Positions 1 through 9,181 of a stretch of DNA of 64,000 bases are shown here, piece after piece. The notes under the pieces were generated by a model. The model ran no database searches. It had not been told where the DNA came from and was given only the letters and a program-made list of their open reading frames with translations. Source of the DNA: Variovorax dokdonensis (GTDB lineage Bacteria > Pseudomonadota > Gammaproteobacteria > Burkholderiales > Burkholderiaceae_C); NCBI RefSeq assembly GCF_030316895.1, contig NZ_JASZYV010000001.1, forward strand, positions 1,674,001 to 1,738,000. Reading direction: 5' to 3'. Both the position numbers and the translations under genes were made by a program. How positions within the stretch are numbered: position 1 is the first letter of the stretch; every line of letters starts with the position of its first letter.

Positions 1-60
1 CACGTTGTCGGTGCGTCGTCCACATCGCTCCCAGGGAGTCAGGCGAGAGGATCAGAAGGT

Positions 61-1416
61 ATGACTGGACAATTTTCCCGATGGTTGGCCTGCGTGCTGC
101 TCATGTGCGGCACAGCTCTGGCTTCGGCGCAGGACGCGCCCAAGCTCGACAACGCTCAACTCGACCAGTTGATGGCGCCGGTAGCGCTCTACCCGGATGC
201 GGTGCTGTCGCAGTTGCTGATGGCCTCCACCTATCCGGACGACGTCAAGGAAGCGGCGGACTGGTCCAAGCGCAATCCGAGTCAGAGTGGTGATGCGGCC
301 GTCAAGGCGGTCGAGAACGAACCCTGGGACCCGAGCGTCAAGTCGCTGCTGGCCTTTCCCTCGGTCATGGACATGGCCGGTCGAGAGCCGCAGTGGGTCG
401 TCCAGATGGGCAACGCGTTTCTCGATCAGCCCAATGACGTGATGGATTCCGTTCAGCGCCTGCGCAGCCAGGCCCAGGCGGCCGGTTCGCTCAAGAGCAA
501 TGAGCAGCAGACCGTGACGGTGCAGTCGCAGGGTCCGCAGCAGATCATCCAGATCGAGCCCGCGAATCCACAGGTCGTCTATGTGCCGCAGTACAACCCG
601 ACGGTCGTCTACGGCGCTTGGGCGTATCCCGCTTATCCGCCTTACTACTACCCGCCGCTGCCAGGCTCGGTCTTCGCCACATCTCTGGTGGCCGGTATCG
701 GCTGGGGGCTGGGCGTGGCCGCGGTCAATTCGATGTGGGGCGGTTTCAACTGGGGCCGCGGAGACGTCAACATCAACGTCAATCGGTACAACAACATCAA
801 CGTCAACAACCGACTGAGCGCCAACCAGACCAACTTCCAACACAACGCGGCGCGCCGCGGGTCCACGCCCTACAACAGCGCCTCCAATCGCAATCGCTTC
901 GACGCTCAGCGCCAGTCCGGCCTGGCCAACCGCGATCGTGGCGGTGGCAATCTTGCAGGTGGGCGAGGCGCTGCGCCAGGCGGCCGTGATGCCGCGCGCG
1001 ACCGGGCGGCGCAGTCTTTTCAATCGCGCACCGGCCAGTCGATTCCAGGCCATCGTGTCGACGGCGGCGGCCGCATGGCTCAGGGCGGGGCCGCCCAGAA
1101 CCGGTCCGGCCAAGGCGCGGCTGGAAACCGCGTCGGGCAGGGCGGTGGTCAGGCGCGCGAAAGCGCGGCATCGCGGCAGAACAGGGATCGCGCGTCGGCC
1201 CAGGCGCGTTCGAGAGCAGCCAATCACGACAACGCGTTCCGCGATGCCGGCAATGGCGCCAAGGTCCGGCAACAGGCCCAGCGCGGAAATATCCAGCACG
1301 CCAGCGCTCAGCGCGGTGGCGCCAACCGGTCGTTCTCGGGCGGCGGCGGTGCCCGTATGGGCGGCGGTGCTCGCGCCGGCGGCGGTGGGCACATGGGTGG
1401 CGGACGGCGGAGGTAA
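61..1416 (+). CDS. DUF3300 family exported protein
   Basis: A 451-residue protein with an N-terminal signal peptide (hydrophobic LACVLLMCGTALASA, cleavage expected near AQDAP). Residues about 30-200 match the DUF3300 family by eye: LMAPVALYPDAVLSQLLMAS, a PWDPSVKSL stretch and VVYVPQYNPTVVYG are its characteristic segments. A short hydrophobic Gly/Ala/Trp stretch follows (about 203-235). The C-terminal half (about 236-451) is low complexity, rich in Asn, then Arg, Gln and Gly, and ends in Gly-Gly repeats. An AGAAGG-type ribosome site sits just before the ATG. The gene for a DUF2950 protein follows after 6 nt, so the two are probably co-transcribed, as is common for these two families. The molecular function is unknown; location in the envelope is inferred from the signal peptide. 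Confidence 0.9.
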   Translation: MTGQFSRWLACVLLMCGTALASAQDAPKLDNAQLDQLMAPVALYPDAVLSQLLMASTYPDDVKEAADWSKRNPSQSGDAAVKAVENEPWDPSVKSLLAFPSVMDMAGREPQWVVQMGNAFLDQPNDVMDSVQRLRSQAQAAGSLKSNEQQTVTVQSQGPQQIIQIEPANPQVVYVPQYNPTVVYGAWAYPAYPPYYYPPLPGSVFATSLVAGIGWGLGVAAVNSMWGGFNWGRGDVNINVNRYNNINVNNRLSANQTNFQHNAARRGSTPYNSASNRNRFDAQRQSGLANRDRGGGNLAGGRGAAPGGRDAARDRAAQSFQSRTGQSIPGHRVDGGGRMAQGGAAQNRSGQGAAGNRVGQGGGQARESAASRQNRDRASAQARSRAANHDNAFRDAGNGAKVRQQAQRGNIQHASAQRGGANRSFSGGGGARMGGGARAGGGGHMGGGRRR

Positions 1417-1422
1417 TCTCAC

Positions 1423-2253
1423 ATGACCAGCAAGAAATCGATGTTGCGCGCCATGCTTGTGGCCACCGCGCTGGTGTGGGGCCCCGTGACGGCGGTGTAC
1501 GCCCAGGCCAGCTACGCGAGCCCGCAGGCCGCAGCCGAGGCGCTGAATTCGGCGATCGCACTGAGCGACCGGGATGGCGTTCAGACGGTCTTGGGCGCCC
1601 ACTTCATGCGCTATGTGCCCGAGCACGACGTCAGCATGGAAGATGCCTATGCCTTCCTCGAAGCCTGGAACAAAGCGCATTCGATCGAGCAGACTTCCGA
1701 CACGCGGGCCGAACTGGTGGTGGGTGACGGTTGGCACTTCCCGGCACCGCTGGTCAAGAGTGCGAAAGGCTGGTCCTTCGATGTGAAGGCGGCCCAGGCG
1801 GAAATCAACCGGCGGCGGATCGGGCGCAACGAACTCGGCGCGATCGAGACGCTCAAGCAACTGTGCGCGGCGCAGGCGCGCTTTGCCCAAAGCCAAGGGC
1901 AGCCGGCCAGCCGGATCGTGAGCAGTGCGGATCGGCGCGACGGCCTTTATTGGCCTGCCGTCGATGGCCCTGAAAGCCCCCTGGGGCCGGATGCGCTCGT
2001 CATGGGTGCCGACACACCGGTGGATGCGGCGCTCTACGGCTACCACTACCGCCTGTTGTCCGATGCAGCGGCCAACAAGGGCTGCAGCTTCCTGGCTTGG
2101 CCGGCACGCCAAGGCGTGGATGGCGTGCACGCCTTCGTGATCGGCGGTGACGGGGTGGTGCGCGAACGGGTGTTGGGGTCGGCAGGCGCGGCCAACCAGG
2201 TGAGAAGCGCTGGCGCCGCGCAGGACTGGAGCGCCGTTCAGGCCGTTCAGTAG
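1423..2253 (+). CDS. DUF2950 family exported protein
   Basis: A 276-residue protein with a signal peptide ending near VYAQA. The mature part matches the DUF2950 family: ASPQAAAEALNSAIALSDRD near the N-terminus, a central helix with RRIGRNELGAIETLKQL, and a C-terminal part with GYHYRLL and the short motif FLAWPA. Its ribosome site GGAGGTAA overlaps the stop codon of the upstream DUF3300 gene, so translation is likely coupled. The function of DUF2950 is unknown; the pairing suggests one envelope-related task. The start is supported by the ribosome site and the signal peptide. Confidence 0.9.
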   Translation: MTSKKSMLRAMLVATALVWGPVTAVYAQASYASPQAAAEALNSAIALSDRDGVQTVLGAHFMRYVPEHDVSMEDAYAFLEAWNKAHSIEQTSDTRAELVVGDGWHFPAPLVKSAKGWSFDVKAAQAEINRRRIGRNELGAIETLKQLCAAQARFAQSQGQPASRIVSSADRRDGLYWPAVDGPESPLGPDALVMGADTPVDAALYGYHYRLLSDAAANKGCSFLAWPARQGVDGVHAFVIGGDGVVRERVLGSAGAANQVRSAGAAQDWSAVQAVQ

Positions 2254-2269
2254 GCAAACGCGCGGTCTG

Positions 2270-2298
2270 AAAAAAACAAGGGGCGCTCAGCGCCCCTT
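2270..2298 (-). terminator. Rho-independent terminator for the 73-residue gene
   Basis: A perfect 9-bp stem (AAGGGGCGC, loop TCA, GCGCCCCTT) at 2278-2298 is followed on the minus strand by TTGTTTTTTT. It lies 29 nt past the stop of the minus-strand gene ending at 2327. On the plus strand it may also act as a weaker stop for the DUF3300/DUF2950 pair, but there is no T-run on that side. Confidence 0.85.
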
Positions 2299-2326
2299 CG
2301 ACCATCTGCCTCGGCCTGGCTGCAAG

Positions 2327-2548
2327 TCAGCGCGTTTCCGGTCCGCCTTCACTGGCGCTGGTGACGACGTTGCTGACGATGCCGATGGCATTGGCGCGCA
2401 GCAACTCGTGACGGATGGCGATTTCGAGCAGCTTGCGCGCTGAATCCGGCCGGTCGTGGTCGTACTCCTCGTCGAGCTCGCAGTGCAGGTAGTAGTCGAC
2501 GCGCGCCATCAGGCGTTCGATCGAGGCAGCAATGTCCTCTTCGTTCAT
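2327..2548 (-). CDS. Small conserved hypothetical protein (73 residues)
   Basis: An acidic, helical, cytoplasmic protein with no signal peptide or membrane segment. It contains a DYYLHCELDEEYDHDRPDSA stretch rich in Asp, Glu and His. I do not recognise a named family. It is treated as a real gene because it has its own strong terminator immediately downstream, a plausible start with an AGGAAC-like ribosome site, and no better ORF on either strand. It has no operon partner. Confidence 0.6.
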   Translation of the reverse strand: MNEEDIAASIERLMARVDYYLHCELDEEYDHDRPDSARKLLEIAIRHELLRANAIGIVSNVVTSASEGGPETR

Positions 2549-2758
2549 TCCTCAGTTCCTCTGTATTTGTCCCCGCTCTTCGTTCGTCGGGCATAAAGCG
2601 CGCACCCCAGTGTCGGGGCGCCGGCCCGCTGTTGGCTACTTTGCTGCCAACCGTCACCGATCGCGAAGGCTCAATTGTCTCATAATTGCAACATAAGCAA
2701 GCAGGACTTGACGCAATCTCAGGCTGGCTTTTCCGAATGGGGCCACAAACTTGGACGT

Positions 2759-4792
2759 TTATTGCGTAAGCCCTTGCAATTGTTCCGAGAGGAGCATCCA
2801 TTGTTCCTCCAATTGAGCGATCTCGTCTTCGCGCGCTTTCAGCTGTCGGCCTGTCTCGGCAAACTGCTCCGAGGACAGGTTTTGAGATAGCTTGGCCTGC
2901 AAGGCATCGCGCTCTTCCCCTGCTGGCGTCAGCCTGGCCTCGATCCGGGCCAACTCGCGTTGAAGCGGCCGTCGCTGTTCAGCCAGCTTCTGGCGCGCGG
3001 CCGCATCCTGCTGTCGCTGCTCCTTGCCGGATAGCGCCGGACTCTCGGGCGCGGCGGCCGGCACCGGCGCTGACTTGCCTTGCTCGGGCGCCGGGGTCGG
3101 GACCACTTCGGGTGCGGCCTCCACCAGTGCGGCAGCGCGCGCGGCCTCGCGCAAGCGGCGGGATTCTTCCAGCAGGTAGCGTTGGTAGTCGTCGAGGTCG
3201 CCGTCGAAATCCGAGACGCCGCCACGGCCGACGAGCCAGAATTCGTCGCAAACCGCGCGCAGCAGCGCCCGATCGTGGCTGACCAGCATCAGCGTGCCCT
3301 CGAACTCGTTGAGGGCCACGGCCAGCGCCTCGCGCGTGGCCAGATCCAGGTGGTTGGTGGGTTCGTCCATCAGCAGCAGGTTGGGGCGCTGCCAGACCAT
3401 CATGGCCAGGACCAGTCGCGCCTTCTCGCCGCCGCTCATCGTGCCGACGGCCTGCTTGACCATCTCGCCACTGAAGTTGAAGCTGCCCAGGAAACCGCGC
3501 AGATCCTGCTCGGTGCTGCGCTGGGGCGCGTTGGCGCCCAGGTCGCGTGCCAGCCGGACCATGTGTTCCAGCGGATTGCTTGACGGATGCAGCACATCCA
3601 GTTCCTGCTGGGCGAAGTAGCCGATCGACAGGCCCTTGCCCTCGGTCACGGTGCCTGCAACGGCTTTCATCGTCCGTGCGATGGTCTTGACCAGCGTGGA
3701 CTTGCCCTGGCCGTTCGCGCCGAGGATGCCGATGCGCTGGCCGGCCAGCACCGAGCGGTTGACGCCGCGCAGGATGACCTTGGGCGCGTTGTCCTCTTGT
3801 GCGTACCCGAATGCGCCACCGCTGATGGTGAGCATCGGGTTGGGGATGTTCTGCGGCTCCTTGAACTCGAAACTGAAGTCGGCTTCGGCCAAAAGCGGAG
3901 CCACCTTCTCCATGCGTTCCAGCGCCTTCACCCGGCTCTGGGCCTGCTTGGCCTTGCTGGCCTTGGCCTTGAAGCGGTCGATGAACTTATGCAGGTGCGC
4001 GATCTTTTCCTGCTGGCGTGCGAAGGCGGCCTGCTGCTGCTCCATCTGCAGCGCACGCATCTCCTCGAATTTGCTGTAGTTGCCGCCATAGCGCGTCAGG
4101 CGCGCCTGATCGATGTGCAGGGTGACGTCGGTCACCGCGTCCAGGAACTCGCGGTCGTGGCTGATGACGATCATCGTGCCCGCATAGCGCTGCAGCCAGC
4201 TTTCCAGCCAGACCAGAGCGTCGAGGTCCAGGTGGTTGGTGGGTTCGTCGAGCAGCAGCAGGTCGCTCGGGCACATGAGTGCACGGGCCAGTTGCAGGCG
4301 CATGCGCCAGCCACCGGAGAAGCTGTTGACCGGCTGCATGAGCTCGTGGATCTGAAAGCCCAGCCCCAGGATGAGCGATTGCGCACGCGGAACCGCGTCG
4401 TGCGCGCCGGCGTCGGCCAGGTCGGTGTGGACGTGGGCCAGTTCCATGCCGATGTCCATGTCGTCCGGCGCGGCCAGGTGGGCGGCTTCGAGCCGATCGA
4501 GTTCGGCGTGAAGCTGCGCGAGGCGCGTGTCGCCGGCCACGACGAAGTCGGTCGCCGGTTCGTCGGTTTCGGGCATGTGTTGCGCCACCTGGGCGAGTTG
4601 CCAGCCCGCCGGGCGCGAATAGTCGCCGCCGTCTTCATGCAACGTGCCGTTGAGCAGTGCGAAAAGCGTGGACTTGCCGGCGCCGTTTCGGCCAACGAGG
4701 CCGACCTTCTCGCCGGGGTTGAGGGTGACGCTTGCGTTGTCGAGCAGCACTTTGCTGCCTCGGCGCAAGACGACGTTCTTGAGCGTGATCAT
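2759..4792 (-). CDS. yheS: ABC-F family ATPase, YheS type
   Basis: A soluble duplicated ATPase of the ABC-F family (677 residues from the chosen start). Members act at the ribosome and are not transporters. Two nucleotide-binding domains are visible: Walker A GRNGAGKS at 34-41 and GANGQGKS in the second half, with signatures SFSGGWRMRLQLARAL and MSGGEKARLVLAMM, and LLLLDEPTNHLDLD / LLLMDEPTNHLDLA Walker B segments. The linker carries KAKQAQSRVKALERMEKVAP and the C-terminus is a charged coiled coil, as in E. coli YheS. The open frame continues 32 codons upstream, but homologs begin at MITLKNVVLRRGSKVLLDN, so the ATG at 4792 was chosen. The gene stands alone on its strand. Confidence 0.93.
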   Translation of the reverse strand: MITLKNVVLRRGSKVLLDNASVTLNPGEKVGLVGRNGAGKSTLFALLNGTLHEDGGDYSRPAGWQLAQVAQHMPETDEPATDFVVAGDTRLAQLHAELDRLEAAHLAAPDDMDIGMELAHVHTDLADAGAHDAVPRAQSLILGLGFQIHELMQPVNSFSGGWRMRLQLARALMCPSDLLLLDEPTNHLDLDALVWLESWLQRYAGTMIVISHDREFLDAVTDVTLHIDQARLTRYGGNYSKFEEMRALQMEQQQAAFARQQEKIAHLHKFIDRFKAKASKAKQAQSRVKALERMEKVAPLLAEADFSFEFKEPQNIPNPMLTISGGAFGYAQEDNAPKVILRGVNRSVLAGQRIGILGANGQGKSTLVKTIARTMKAVAGTVTEGKGLSIGYFAQQELDVLHPSSNPLEHMVRLARDLGANAPQRSTEQDLRGFLGSFNFSGEMVKQAVGTMSGGEKARLVLAMMVWQRPNLLLMDEPTNHLDLATREALAVALNEFEGTLMLVSHDRALLRAVCDEFWLVGRGGVSDFDGDLDDYQRYLLEESRRLREAARAAALVEAAPEVVPTPAPEQGKSAPVPAAAPESPALSGKEQRQQDAAARQKLAEQRRPLQRELARIEARLTPAGEERDALQAKLSQNLSSEQFAETGRQLKAREDEIAQLEEQWMLLSEQLQGLTQ

Positions 4793-4957
4793 GGTGGTGG
4801 AACAGTGAATGGGGCGCGGCGACTTGCAGGCTGCGCTGCCGAGCATCGGTGGGAGTATGGCGCGCGGCGGGGCGCGCCGTTGTTTCAAGGATGGCCCGGT
4901 CGATCCGGCGCGTCGGCCCGCGCCGCATGCCGCGGTCCAAAGCGCATCAAACGGGCG

Positions 4958-5827
4958 TCAGCGACTCACGAGGGCTTCGCGGGTCAGCAGCAGCACCTGG
5001 TCATCGCCCGCGCTGGTGTCGAGCCAGACGACTTCCAGTTTGGGAAAGGCAGCCTCGAAATGCTCGCGCTCGTTGCCGATCTCGAGCACGAGCACGCCCT
5101 GCGGCGACAGCTTCTCGGGCAGTTGCGCGAGCAGGTTGCGGATGAAATCCATGCCGTCCGAGCCACCAGCCAGGGCCATTTCCGGCTCTGCGCGATATTC
5201 CGCGGGCAGAGCGCTCATGCTTCGGGCATTGACGTAAGGCGGGTTGCACAGCACCAGGTCGTAGGGGCCGTTGACGCTGCCCAGGCCGTCCGACTTCAGC
5301 AGCGTGATGCGATCGTCCAGGCCGTGGCGGGTGACGTTGATCGCCGCCACTTCCAGCGCCTCGGTAGAAAGGTCTGCCGCTTCCACGCGCACTTCGGGAT
5401 AGGTCATGGCCGCCAGCACCGCCAGGCTGCCATTGCCGGTGCACAGGTCCAGCACCTGCCGGGTGTGCTCGCCCAGCCAGGGGTCGATGCTGCCGTCGGC
5501 GAGCAACTCCGCGATGAAGCTGCGCGGCACGATGGTGCGTTCATCGACGTAGAAGGGAATGCCTTGCAGCCAGGCTTCGCGCGTGAGATAGGCGGCCGGC
5601 ACGCGCCGCTCGATGCGCTCGCGCACCAGCGCCCTGACTTTGGCGGCGTCGGCTTCGGCAACCTCGCGCTCGGCCGATTCCTCGAGCGCGTCGAGGCCCA
5701 GCCTGAGCCGCCACAACACCAGCCAGGCGGCTTCGTCAAAGGCGTTCTGCGTGCCGTGGCCGAAGGCGACTTTCGCGGCTTCCAGTTCGCGGGCTGCCTC
5801 GTCGACCAGTTCGATGACGGTGCTCAT
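4958..5827 (-). CDS. prmB: 50S ribosomal protein L3 glutamine methyltransferase
   Basis: A 289-residue SAM-dependent N5-glutamine methyltransferase of the HemK/PrmB family. The SAM motif [13 protein letters not shown] and the catalytic NPPYV motif are both present, preceded by the helical N-terminal substrate domain and [17 protein letters not shown], which is typical of PrmB rather than PrmC. PrmB methylates a glutamine of ribosomal protein L3. The start ATG overlaps the dapE stop (ATGA), so it is translationally coupled to dapE. The family assignment is secure; PrmB over PrmC rests on the spacing and motif context. Confidence 0.92.
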   Translation of the reverse strand: MSTVIELVDEAARELEAAKVAFGHGTQNAFDEAAWLVLWRLRLGLDALEESAEREVAEADAAKVRALVRERIERRVPAAYLTREAWLQGIPFYVDERTIVPRSFIAELLADGSIDPWLGEHTRQVLDLCTGNGSLAVLAAMTYPEVRVEAADLSTEALEVAAINVTRHGLDDRITLLKSDGLGSVNGPYDLVLCNPPYVNARSMSALPAEYRAEPEMALAGGSDGMDFIRNLLAQLPEKLSPQGVLVLEIGNEREHFEAAFPKLEVVWLDTSAGDDQVLLLTREALVSR

Positions 5828-7005
5828 GCCGCGGCGTCCGACGCGTTCGGGCCCAGCCTGGCCAGGGTGCGGGCGTAGATGTTCTTCAGCATCTCGATGT
5901 CCGCGACGGCGATGTGCTCGTCGATCTTGTGGATGCTGGCGTTGACCGGCCCGAGTTCGACCACCTGCTCGCAGATCTGAGCGATGAAGCGGGCGTCGCT
6001 CGTCCCGCCGCTGGTCGAGATTTCGGTGTCGATGCCGGTCTCGTCGCGGATGGCCTGCTGCACGGCCGACACCAGCGTGCCCGGCTGCGTGAGGAAGGGC
6101 AGTCCGCCCACGGTCCATTTCAGCTCGTAGTCGAGCCCGTGGGCATCTAGCACGCCCTGCACACGCTGCTGCAGCGATTCGGGCGTCGATTCGGTGGAGA
6201 AGCGGAAGTTGAAGTCCACCACCGCAGTGCCGGGAATGACGTTGCTGGCGCCGGTGCCCGCGTGGAAGTTGCTGATCTGCCAGCTCGTGGGCTGGAAGAA
6301 CCGGTTGCCCTGGTCCCAGCCGCCGGCCGCATTGATGGCGACCAGCTCCGCCAGCGCCGGTGCGAACTGGTGAACCGGGTTGCGCGCCAGGTGCGGATAG
6401 GCGATGTGACCTTGCACGCCCTTGATGGTGAGTCGGCCGCTCATGGTGCCCCGGCGGCCGTTCTTGATCATGTCGCCGCAGCGCTCGACCGAAGTCGGCT
6501 CACCGACGATGCAGTAGTCGATCTTCTGGCCGCGTTCGGCCAGGCGGCGGCATACGACCACGGTGCCATCGACGGCCGGGCCTTCCTCGTCGCTGGTCAG
6601 CAGCAGCGCGATGTTCAACTGCGGTTCGGGGTGCTGCGCCAGGTGTTCCTCGATGGCCACGACGAAGGCGGCCAGCGAGGACTTCATGTCGCAGGCGCCA
6701 CGGCCGTAGAGCTTGCCGTCGCGATGGCTGGGCGTGAAGGGCGGCGTCGTCCATTGCTCCAGCGGGCCGGTAGGCACCACGTCGGTGTGCCCGGCGAAGA
6801 CGAGGGTGCGCGCCGCGGGATGGGCCGAACGGCGCAGCGCCCACAGGTTGGTCACGCGGAAGTCGTCGGGGCCGCTGGCGATGGTTTCAAGTTCGAAGCC
6901 AAGCGGTACCAGCCGCTCGCCGATCAGGGTCTGGCAACCGCCATCCTCGGGCGTGACGGAGGAAAGGGCGATGAGTTCTTCGGCAAGGAGCAGCGTACGG
7001 GGCAT
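5824..7005 (-). CDS. dapE: Succinyl-diaminopimelate desuccinylase
   Basis: A 393-residue M20-family dizinc amidohydrolase that releases LL-diaminopimelate from the N-succinyl form in lysine and peptidoglycan precursor synthesis. Metal and catalytic motifs are visible: FAGHTDVVP (His73), [10 protein letters not shown] (Asp106), TSDEEGPA (Glu140/141), and the C-terminal SGGTSDARF and HKIDEHI segments. It lies downstream of the PilU-type ATPase (9-nt gap) and overlaps prmB by 4 nt. Together with dapD and dapC upstream on the same strand it makes a lysine-pathway neighbourhood typical of Comamonadaceae. Confidence 0.96.
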   Translation of the reverse strand: MPRTLLLAEELIALSSVTPEDGGCQTLIGERLVPLGFELETIASGPDDFRVTNLWALRRSAHPAARTLVFAGHTDVVPTGPLEQWTTPPFTPSHRDGKLYGRGACDMKSSLAAFVVAIEEHLAQHPEPQLNIALLLTSDEEGPAVDGTVVVCRRLAERGQKIDYCIVGEPTSVERCGDMIKNGRRGTMSGRLTIKGVQGHIAYPHLARNPVHQFAPALAELVAINAAGGWDQGNRFFQPTSWQISNFHAGTGASNVIPGTAVVDFNFRFSTESTPESLQQRVQGVLDAHGLDYELKWTVGGLPFLTQPGTLVSAVQQAIRDETGIDTEISTSGGTSDARFIAQICEQVVELGPVNASIHKIDEHIAVADIEMLKNIYARTLARLGPNASDAAA

Positions 7006-7014
7006 TCGGCAGGG

Positions 7015-8169
7015 TCAGAATTTCACGTCCAGCGTGATTTCGGTGAAGGTCGGTTCCTCCACCTGGTCGAGCAGGGCGCGTTCTTCCTGGCGTGGCGCGT
7101 TGGCCGGCGCATTGCGGTTCTGCAGGCGCCACATCAGGTTGGTGGGTGAGTCGGCATTGGCCAGGCCTTCGGCCCGGTCAATCTGGTTGTTGATGATCAG
7201 GCGGGCGATGTCTTCCTCGAAGGTCTGGGAGCCTTCGGCCAGCGATTGCTCCATGGCCTCCTTGACGGCGGAGAGGTCGCCCTTCTCGATCAGTTCGGCC
7301 ACCAGTTGGGTGTTGAGCATGATCTCGACCGCCGGCACGCGCGAACCCGAGGGCGTGCGCAACAGGCGCTGCGCGACGATGGCGCGCATGGCCGACGCCA
7401 TGTCGCCCAGCAGGGTGGGGCGCACTTCGACGGGGTAGAAGCTCAGGATGCGGTTGAGCGCGCGATAGGCGTTGTTCGCATGCAGCGTGGCCACGCACAA
7501 GTGGCCGGACTGGGCGTAGGCGATCGCGGCGTCCATCGTCTCGCGGTCGCGGATCTCGCCGATCTGAATCACATCGGGTGCCTGGCGCAGCGCGTTCTTC
7601 AGGGCCAGTTTCAGCGACTGCGTGTCACTGCCGATGTCGCGCTGGTTCACCAGCGACTTCTTGTTGGTGTAGATGTACTCGATCGGCTCTTCGACCGTCA
7701 GGATGTGGCCGCTGGCGTTCTCGTTGCGGTAATCCAGCATCGAGGCGAGCGTCGTCGACTTGCCGGCGCCGGTGGCACCCACCATCAGGATCAGCCCGCG
7801 CTTTTCCATCACCAGCGTCTTGAGCACTGGTGGCAGGCTCAGCTCATCAAAGGAGGGGATGCGTGCCGGAATGTGTCGCACGACGACCGCATAGGTGCCC
7901 CGCTGGCGCAATGCGCTGATGCGGTAGTTGCCCGCGCCCTCGAGGGCGACCGCGGTGTTGAGCTCGCCGCTTTTTTTCAGTTCGTCCACCTTTTCGGCGG
8001 GAACGATTTCGGACAGGAGAGACAGAGGCGCCTCGGGCGGCAGGACCTGGGCATTGATCGGCAGGCATTGCCCGTTGATGCGGATCTGCGCCGGTGCGTG
8101 GGCCGACAGGTAGATGTCCGAAGCCTTGCGCTCGGCCATCAGGCGAAGGATGCGCTCCATGGTGCTCAT
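7015..8169 (-). CDS. pilU: PilT/PilU family type IV pilus ATPase
   Basis: A 384-residue cytoplasmic hexameric retraction-type ATPase. It shows the N-terminal PAS-like region, Walker A GATGAGKST at 131-139, the Asp box LTVEEPIEYIY, Walker B QIGEIRDRETMD, and the His box SGHLCVATLHANNAYRALNR. The sequence resembles PilU more than PilT: the start is MERILRLMAERKASDIYLSA and the C-terminal tail is extended. PilU assists PilT in type IV pilus retraction. A good ribosome site (GAGGAG) precedes the ATG. It sits inside a dap gene string, an arrangement I associate with Comamonadaceae. The exact PilT/PilU label is the uncertain part. Confidence 0.85.
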   Translation of the reverse strand: MSTMERILRLMAERKASDIYLSAHAPAQIRINGQCLPINAQVLPPEAPLSLLSEIVPAEKVDELKKSGELNTAVALEGAGNYRISALRQRGTYAVVVRHIPARIPSFDELSLPPVLKTLVMEKRGLILMVGATGAGKSTTLASMLDYRNENASGHILTVEEPIEYIYTNKKSLVNQRDIGSDTQSLKLALKNALRQAPDVIQIGEIRDRETMDAAIAYAQSGHLCVATLHANNAYRALNRILSFYPVEVRPTLLGDMASAMRAIVAQRLLRTPSGSRVPAVEIMLNTQLVAELIEKGDLSAVKEAMEQSLAEGSQTFEEDIARLIINNQIDRAEGLANADSPTNLMWRLQNRNAPANAPRQEERALLDQVEEPTFTEITLDVKF

Positions 8170-8306
8170 GCGGTCTTTCTCCTCGAGGTGACGTTTTTTG
8201 GCAATCTTTCTCGGGCTGCAATCGCCGTGCCCATCCTCCCTGGACCATCCTTGTCAGCTGCCGCCAGGAGAACGAATGGATTGGTTCTCATGGCGGCGCC
8301 CGAAAC

Positions 8307-9140
8307 TCAGTCGCGCAGCAGGTCGTTGAGCGACGTGGTGGAACGCGTCTTGGCGTCGACCGTCTTCACGATCACCGCGCAGTAGGTGCTGTAGGCAACG
8401 CCGCCTGCCGTGGTCTTGGGCAGTCCGCCACTGATGACGACGCTGCCGGTGGGCACGCGGCCAAAGGTGATCTCGCCCGTCTGGCGGTTGAAGATGGGGG
8501 TGCTCTGGCCGATGTACACGCCCATGCCGATCACCGAGTTCTCTTCGACGATGACGCCTTCGACCACTTCGGAGCGTGCGCCGATGAAGCAGTTGTCTTC
8601 GATGATGGTCGGGCCAGCCTGCAGCGGCTCGAGCACGCCGCCCAGGCCCACGCCGCCGGACAGGTGCACGTTCTTGCCCACTTGCGCGCACGAACCCACG
8701 GTGGCCCAGGTGTCCACCATCGTGCCTTCACCGACGTAGGCGCCGATGTTGACGTACGAGGGCATCAGGATCGCGCCCTTGGCGATGTAGCTGCCGCGGC
8801 GCGCCACGGCCGGCGGCACGATGCGCACGCCGGCTTCCTTCAGCTCGCTGGCCGACAGGTGCGAGAACTTGGTCGGCACCTTGTCGTAGAAGCCCAGCGA
8901 GCCGGCGGTGATCTGCTCGTTGTCGCGCAGACGGAACGACAGCAGAACGGCCTTCTTGATCCACTGGTGCACGGTCCACTTGCCCACGGACTCGCGCGTG
9001 GCGACACGCAACTGGCCGTTGTTGAGCTCGGCGATCACGTGCTCGACGGCATCGCGCACTTCCTTGGAAGCCTCGGCGGCCGAGATGTTGGCGCGGTCTT
9101 CCCACGCGGCGTCGATGATTTGCTGGAGTTGCTGGGTCAT
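8307..9140 (-). CDS. dapD: Tetrahydrodipicolinate N-succinyltransferase
   Basis: A 277-residue trimeric left-handed beta-helix acyltransferase that succinylates tetrahydrodipicolinate in the lysine/DAP pathway. Hexapeptide repeats run through the middle ([40 protein letters not shown]), and [20 protein letters not shown] is characteristic of DapD. The open frame extends upstream, but the ATG at 9140 ([16 protein letters not shown]) matches the usual N-terminus. It lies between dapC (41 nt upstream) and the PilU-type gene. Confidence 0.96.
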   Translation of the reverse strand: MTQQLQQIIDAAWEDRANISAAEASKEVRDAVEHVIAELNNGQLRVATRESVGKWTVHQWIKKAVLLSFRLRDNEQITAGSLGFYDKVPTKFSHLSASELKEAGVRIVPPAVARRGSYIAKGAILMPSYVNIGAYVGEGTMVDTWATVGSCAQVGKNVHLSGGVGLGGVLEPLQAGPTIIEDNCFIGARSEVVEGVIVEENSVIGMGVYIGQSTPIFNRQTGEITFGRVPTGSVVISGGLPKTTAGGVAYSTYCAVIVKTVDAKTRSTTSLNDLLRD

Positions 9141-9181
9141 GTTGATGATGGAGGTTGAAACTGGATTTGGCGGGCGGGCGA

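Noticed and set aside
52..2130. Very long minus-strand open frame opposite the DUF3300/DUF2950 genes
   Set aside because: It is the antisense shadow of two well-recognised genes in high-GC DNA; the product is Arg/His-rich with no family features.
3587..5878. 763-codon plus-strand open frame opposite the ABC-F and prmB genes
   Set aside because: Antisense shadow; yheS and prmB on the other strand have full motif sets and normal lengths.
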